From contig OY720635.1 in assembly GCA_963169105.1 (NCBI GenBank), positions 126,151,894 through 126,215,893 on the forward strand: DNA of 64,000 bases. The letters are read 5' to 3'. Positions 60,306 through 64,000 of this stretch are shown here, piece by piece; positions within the stretch are counted from its first letter, which is position 1, and the number at the start of each line of letters is the position of its first letter. The notes beneath the pieces are model-generated. The model searched no databases, was not told the DNA's origin, and saw only the letters and a program-made list of their open reading frames with translations. The DNA is from Ceriagrion tenellum (Eukaryota > Arthropoda > Insecta > Odonata > Coenagrionidae). Position numbers and translations under genes: made by a program.

Positions 60306-60541
60306 TAGCCGCGGAGTTCCACTTTTACGGAGTCACCCGCAATGCACACATGTGCGAATTTCCACAGAGAAAAAAATCATCCGCCTTGATCGGGATCTAG
60401 TCCGGTAAAGGTCACAAAAATCCATAGGGGAAGAGGACGCCTCGGTAGCTTAACTGGCTAAAGTACTCGGCCGGAAATCGAGGGATCCGGGTTCCGATCC
60501 CGGTCAAGGCGGATGATGTTTTCTCTGGGGAAATTCGCATT
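60306..60541 (+). mobile_element. tRNA-like module in inverted arms
   Basis: tRNA-like head 60439-60510 has A box TAGCTTAACTGG, anticodon-loop-like CCGGAAA and B box GGTTCCGATCCC; the acceptor ends pair imperfectly (GCCT with AGGC). The flanks 60353-60396 and 60496-60539 are inverted repeats that include the head's 3' end. The reversed tail 60306-60352 (CCGCGG...GTCACCCGCAATGC) recurs at 12068-12106. Not a functional tRNA gene (no canonical U33), likely SINE-like. Confidence 0.7.
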
Positions 60542-60848
60542 TGTGGAAGAAGTTTAACGGGAAATTTCAATCGCTTTAAAGCAAAATTAAACAAAATCAG
60601 TGGTGATACTGGTAATTTTTAGAGGAGTATTACAGAATATTTCACCGTGAGAAATTGGCCTTGTAGTGTCTAAACCTATCGTCTTGCGTCTGAGTTGTTT
60701 AAAATATTAAACCAATCAAATCACATTTTCTTTCAACACCAGTGAAAAAAATATTTGGAAAAATGACATTCTATAGTTAATTATTCATCCGTAGGAACTT
60801 GTTGATTTGTGCGTTTTCGTATCTAGCCTCCTCTACTATTAGATTATT

Positions 60849-61312
60849 CATTGCCAGTTGCAGGAACGACATATATGTATTCTATTTAGTCATTGAACCC
60901 ATAAGCCATGGAAACCATTCAATTAGTGTTGCATAAACATTCGATAAATTTATAGGTTTCATAACTTATGGCTTGGAGTTATGAGTTCCATAAGTAGCCA
61001 ATATGACGGATGCGCAATGAACCGCTGGGAGACTCAATTAGATCAACAAGAGTTGTTTTGAGACAAATGACCATTTTTTTTACCCTTGCTGACTAATTAT
61101 GATGTGCATTAGCTATAAGTCATTGGCTAAGCTTTCATACAATTTATCCGGTGGTGGAAGATTGGGTCGAATATTCGTAGCTCGTGACAATTGGTGAATA
61201 GGTTATGTAACTGGTAAATGTGTCCCTGCAATTCTAATATTCTTATGAGATCTATAACTTTATGGATCTAATGACTATTGATTCGATAACTGTTCTTGCT
61301 ACTGGCCATAAG
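60849..61312 (-). mobile_element. MITE family 1, copy 2 (reverse)
   Basis: Homologous to 7646-8138 in opposite orientation. Left end CATTGCCAGTTGCAGGAACG, right end ...TACTGGCCATAAG. Internal landmarks (TTATGGCTTGGAGTTATGAG, GTGGAAGATTGGGTCGAATA) are the reverse complements of those in copies 1 and 3. Confidence 0.85.
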
Positions 61313-61890
61313 ACGAGTGGGTAATGAACGGAGTGGTAGATCATGAGGACCGGGCTGTAGTTAAAAGTTGCATAATCGTGATGTCAGTGTGTGGCTGATC
61401 CAGACGGCATTCCGTAGGATTAACGTCTTGAAGGCTGGGACGGAAGCTGGCAACATTTTTTTTCGCGAAATTGTGATGAGAATAATGAAATAGCCCCCGG
61501 AAAGAAAGGACATCGCGTATTAAGGGGAAGCCCACGTCGAAAGAATGGCTCTCAATCTCTCATCTCCCTCTGCGCTTTCCGCGGGACTTAATGATTTAAT
61601 TTCCGTTCCGTTCAAACGAAAATTGGCCATTTACTTTTTTATTTTTCGTGTTTTTTTTCGTTATGTCACGGGTACTGGTACGGGTTTGGAGTTTTAATGA
61701 AAATTCCGAAACGTGTCGGATTTCATTCTAGTAAAAATACATTTGACCTAATCTGCTTCGCATCCTTAGGTACCGATCGCAGCTGCCTTTTGGAAGTATT
61801 ATTTGCTGAATAGCACCTAGGATTACGCCACAAATACGACCTCCTAGATGTTTTTTGCTCGCAATTGCTGAATAGAGAGTAAATAGTTGT
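61313..61890. other. spacer between inverted MITE copies
   Basis: 578 bp, short ORFs only, nothing recognised. It could form the loop of a large hairpin made by MITE copies 2 and 3. Confidence 0.5.
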
Positions 61891-62362
61891 CTAATTGCCG
61901 GTTGCAAGAACATTTGGCCAAGTAATTAATAGTTATGAGATCCATGAAGTTACAGATCTCATACAAATATTCAGGTTGCAGGAACACATCTACTAGTTAC
62001 ATAATTTATTTACCACTCGTTAATAGCTTTCAATATTTGATCTAATCTTCCTCCGCCCGATAAATTTTATGAAATTTTAGCGTATGAATAATTGCTAAGG
62101 TACGTCATAATTAGTGAGTAAGAGTAAACATACTGGTCATCCGTCTCAAATCGTCTCTTTTATCTTGTTATTAAGTCTCCCAGCGTTTTATTGCGCTTCC
62201 GTCATCTTGGTACTCGTGGGACTCATAACTCCATGCCCTAAGTTATGAAACCAATATACTTATCGAATGTTTTTACAATTTCTCTCATTAAATGGTTGCC
62301 ATGGCTTATGAGTCCCATGAGTTTACAGAATACATATGTGCCGTTCCTGCAACTGGTCGTAG
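61891..62362 (+). mobile_element. MITE family 1, copy 3
   Basis: CTAATTGCCGGTTGCAAG at left, GCAACTGGTCGTAG at right. Collinear with copy 1 through TTGATCTAATCTTCCTCCGC and the ACTCATAACTCCATGCC block. The right terminus is mutated relative to the family. Confidence 0.85.
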
Positions 62363-63175
62363 CACAGCGTATTTTTATCGTTGGAAGAATAATGTTATGA
62401 TTTGATGTTTTTTATCAGACTTCCGGAAAAAAATTACAGGAAAAATAGTCATATAACTGAAAAATAACCATTAAAAAATATCATTTTTCGATGCCCCTTC
62501 GAAACAATAGGCTTTTCTCGAAATAATCGCTTATATTATCCATTCATTCTTCATCCCATTTTCATAATATTTGCTCTATATTTTTATTTACGGCGATGCA
62601 TACGAGTTGCACACGTGAAGCTCGCTGGGATTGGTACTATTCTCATGCTAGCGTTGGAGGCACAAGAATGCTCATTTTCACGCAAGGAATGTTACCCCCA
62701 CCCCCCCTTGTAGTTCTCCAGCCGAAAGATTGTATTATTAATCTCGGTCGGACATCTATCATTTAGCGGAAATGATTTGGTAAGAAAGCGAATGACGGAG
62801 AAAATATTTCATTTGCTTTTTTTTCAAATACAGAGTCGATTGGTGAGCGGTAAGAGCGCCGGGCAGGAAGCGGCGCGAACGATTTGCGTGCTTGTGAAAA
62901 CGAATCAAAATGAGTGTCCGTTAACCTGTTATTTTCCGTGGGCCATTATTATGCGGTCTTTCTATTATTGAAAAAATCTTATTCTGCCGAGTCGTCACTT
63001 TCTCTTGCATTTCCTCTTTTCGGATTTATCGCTGGCCTATCTTTTTTTCGGCCGGCTAGGATCGACAAGTCACATTTTTTTAGCCTTGCGTTCGCCTGTA
63101 GTAGCCCATGTGACCATTTGGATTGTAACAAGCCACCCCAAAGTACAAGCCATATTAAGTAATAGTTTTGCATGA
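62363..63175. other. no recognisable gene
   Basis: Short ORFs, a C-run at 62699-62708, nothing recognised. Confidence 0.5.
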
Positions 63176-63250
63176 ATCAGCCGAAGCTGAGACTTGTGAC
63201 CTCTTTGTTTACTAACGGGCGCAGTTACCTCTAGAGCACCAATTAACTTA
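63176..63250 (-). mobile_element. tRNA-like SINE head relic
   Basis: Minus strand GGTGCTCTAGAGGTAACTGC as an A-box-like region and GGTCACAAGTCTC as a B-box-like region about 40 nt later. Decayed; low confidence. Confidence 0.3.
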
Positions 63251-63593
63251 TCTCTGCAATTTAGGAATTATAATTTCAAGCACCGCGAACCCAACTACGA
63301 TAGTAACCTTATGGAAAGTAACCCATTGGAGGTAAAAGTTTTTTCGTCGTGAATACCTCTATAAGTCTTAGATTACTTAAGAATACTGAATTTTTTATCA
63401 CTAGGGGGTGACTACGTTGAAGTAACTGCGCGGCATGCTCCGTGGTTATTTGAAAATGTTCAAAGTAAACACATTCGCGTGCAAAGTTGGGATTTACGCC
63501 GTGGACTGTGGCGCTTAGCGCTAGCATACGGGTACCTCTGGCATCACGTGCACGGTACCTGTGAGGACAACTTGCTCCTTAAAGCCCCCATCA

Positions 63594-63714
63594 GATTCAC
63601 AGTGGAAGAGGACACCTGGCTAGCTTAATTGGTTGGCATTGGCACTCGTCGCGAAATCGAGGGATCTGGGTTCGATTCCTTGTCCAGGTGAATGATTTTT
63701 CCACTGTGAATTTC
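63594..63714 (+). mobile_element. tRNA-like module in inverted arms
   Basis: tRNA-like head 63615-63688 has acceptor CCTGG/CCAGG, A box TAGCTTAATTGG and B box GGGTTCGATTCC. The left flank GATTCACAGTGGAA (63594-63607) is the reverse complement of TTCCACTGTGAATT (63699-63712). The tail GAATGATTTTTCC matches the 35.9- and 60.4-kb elements. Head, acceptor and arms nest into one continuous hairpin topped by the tRNA-like fold. Confidence 0.7.
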
Positions 63715-64000
63715 ACACAATTGTAAGAATACTGTAAGCTGACGGTAAAAGGTGGTCTTAAACCAAAATTATGATCCAATCGCCCCCGGCAAGTGGAAGT
63801 TTCTTCTATCACTATTCTATTACAATAGAATTATTTCTTTGATTCCGGATCTTAAAATCTCCGGCTAAATATCTTATCTCGTTACGAAACTGAAGCTAAT
63901 ATATTCATCCGTTGATTACGCTCGCGTCGACTAACCAAGCTGAGGTATTATAATCAATTTTCAAAGAAACAAAACTTTGTGATGTCTACTCGTTTATTTC
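63715..64000. other. no recognisable gene
   Basis: Nothing recognised to the end of the window. Confidence 0.5.

Noticed and set aside
60439..60510. Functional tRNA gene
   Set aside because: Acceptor stem has mismatches, U33 is missing, and the module is part of a repeated element with inverted arms.

Overview
This window looks like intergenic or deep intronic DNA from a repeat-rich animal genome, most likely an arthropod and probably an insect. The evidence is the moderate AT-richness, the absence of any long convincing ORF, no operon-like packing, and a dense mixture of non-LTR retrotransposon ends, tRNA-derived SINEs, a Penelope-like endonuclease fragment and many short inverted-repeat (MITE/foldback) elements. 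The insect call is an inference from element types (a LINE 3' end with a GTAGAT-type tail, RTE-like C-termini). I cannot name the species. I find no host protein-coding gene that I would defend. The best host-gene hints are a CpG-rich segment at 15.66-16.15 kb with a possible pyrimidine-initiated first exon ending ATG|GTAAG, and an unidentified minus-strand ORF at 55.4-55.8 kb.

Layout. 0-6 kb: a foldback element with ~150-bp inverted ends (1934-2645), a GA microsatellite, a LINE 3' end, and a MITE of a family found four times in the window (3685-4249; others at 21.7, 26.4 and 41.0 kb). 6-15.3 kb: foldback elements with hammerhead-ribozyme-like apices (6.3, 8.5, 15.0 kb), a ~490-bp MITE whose two sister copies lie at 60.8-62.4 kb, a 3 x 54-bp minisatellite, tRNA-like modules, an RTE-like relic and a palindromic MITE. 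15.6-28.8 kb: CpG-rich stretches, two foldbacks (17.06 and 17.28 kb), the GIY-YIG endonuclease of a Penelope-like element (23.1-23.6 kb, minus), and otherwise featureless DNA. 29-33 kb: a pair of 345-bp direct repeats ~97% identical, a foldback with the best-paired hammerhead-like core, and a tRNA-SINE. 35.5-43 kb: tRNA-like modules inside inverted arms, a 2.7-kb element with ~270-320-bp terminal inverted repeats, a pogo/Tc1-type mini-element with TA duplication, another MITE copy and another RTE-like end. 45-56 kb: another hammerhead-like foldback, a SINE nested in a SINE, a composite array of palindromic MITEs split by a retroposon with a perfect 15-bp target duplication, and a second copy of the nested SINE. 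57-64 kb: a sixth hammerhead-like foldback, a tRNA-like foldback, the inverted MITE pair, and a final tRNA-like hairpin element.

The most interesting themes are structural. (1) At least six unrelated-looking foldback elements carry, at or near the apex, the order CTGANGA-like / small hairpin / GAAAC-like / short spacer / GTC-like, usually followed by pairing with the bases just before CTGANGA. This is the layout of a type I hammerhead ribozyme with the element's inverted arms prolonging stem I. (2) Several tRNA-like pol III modules are flanked by inverted arms, so transcripts could fold as a tRNA-like head on a long stem. Both are inferences from reading the sequence and need covariance-model and homology searches.
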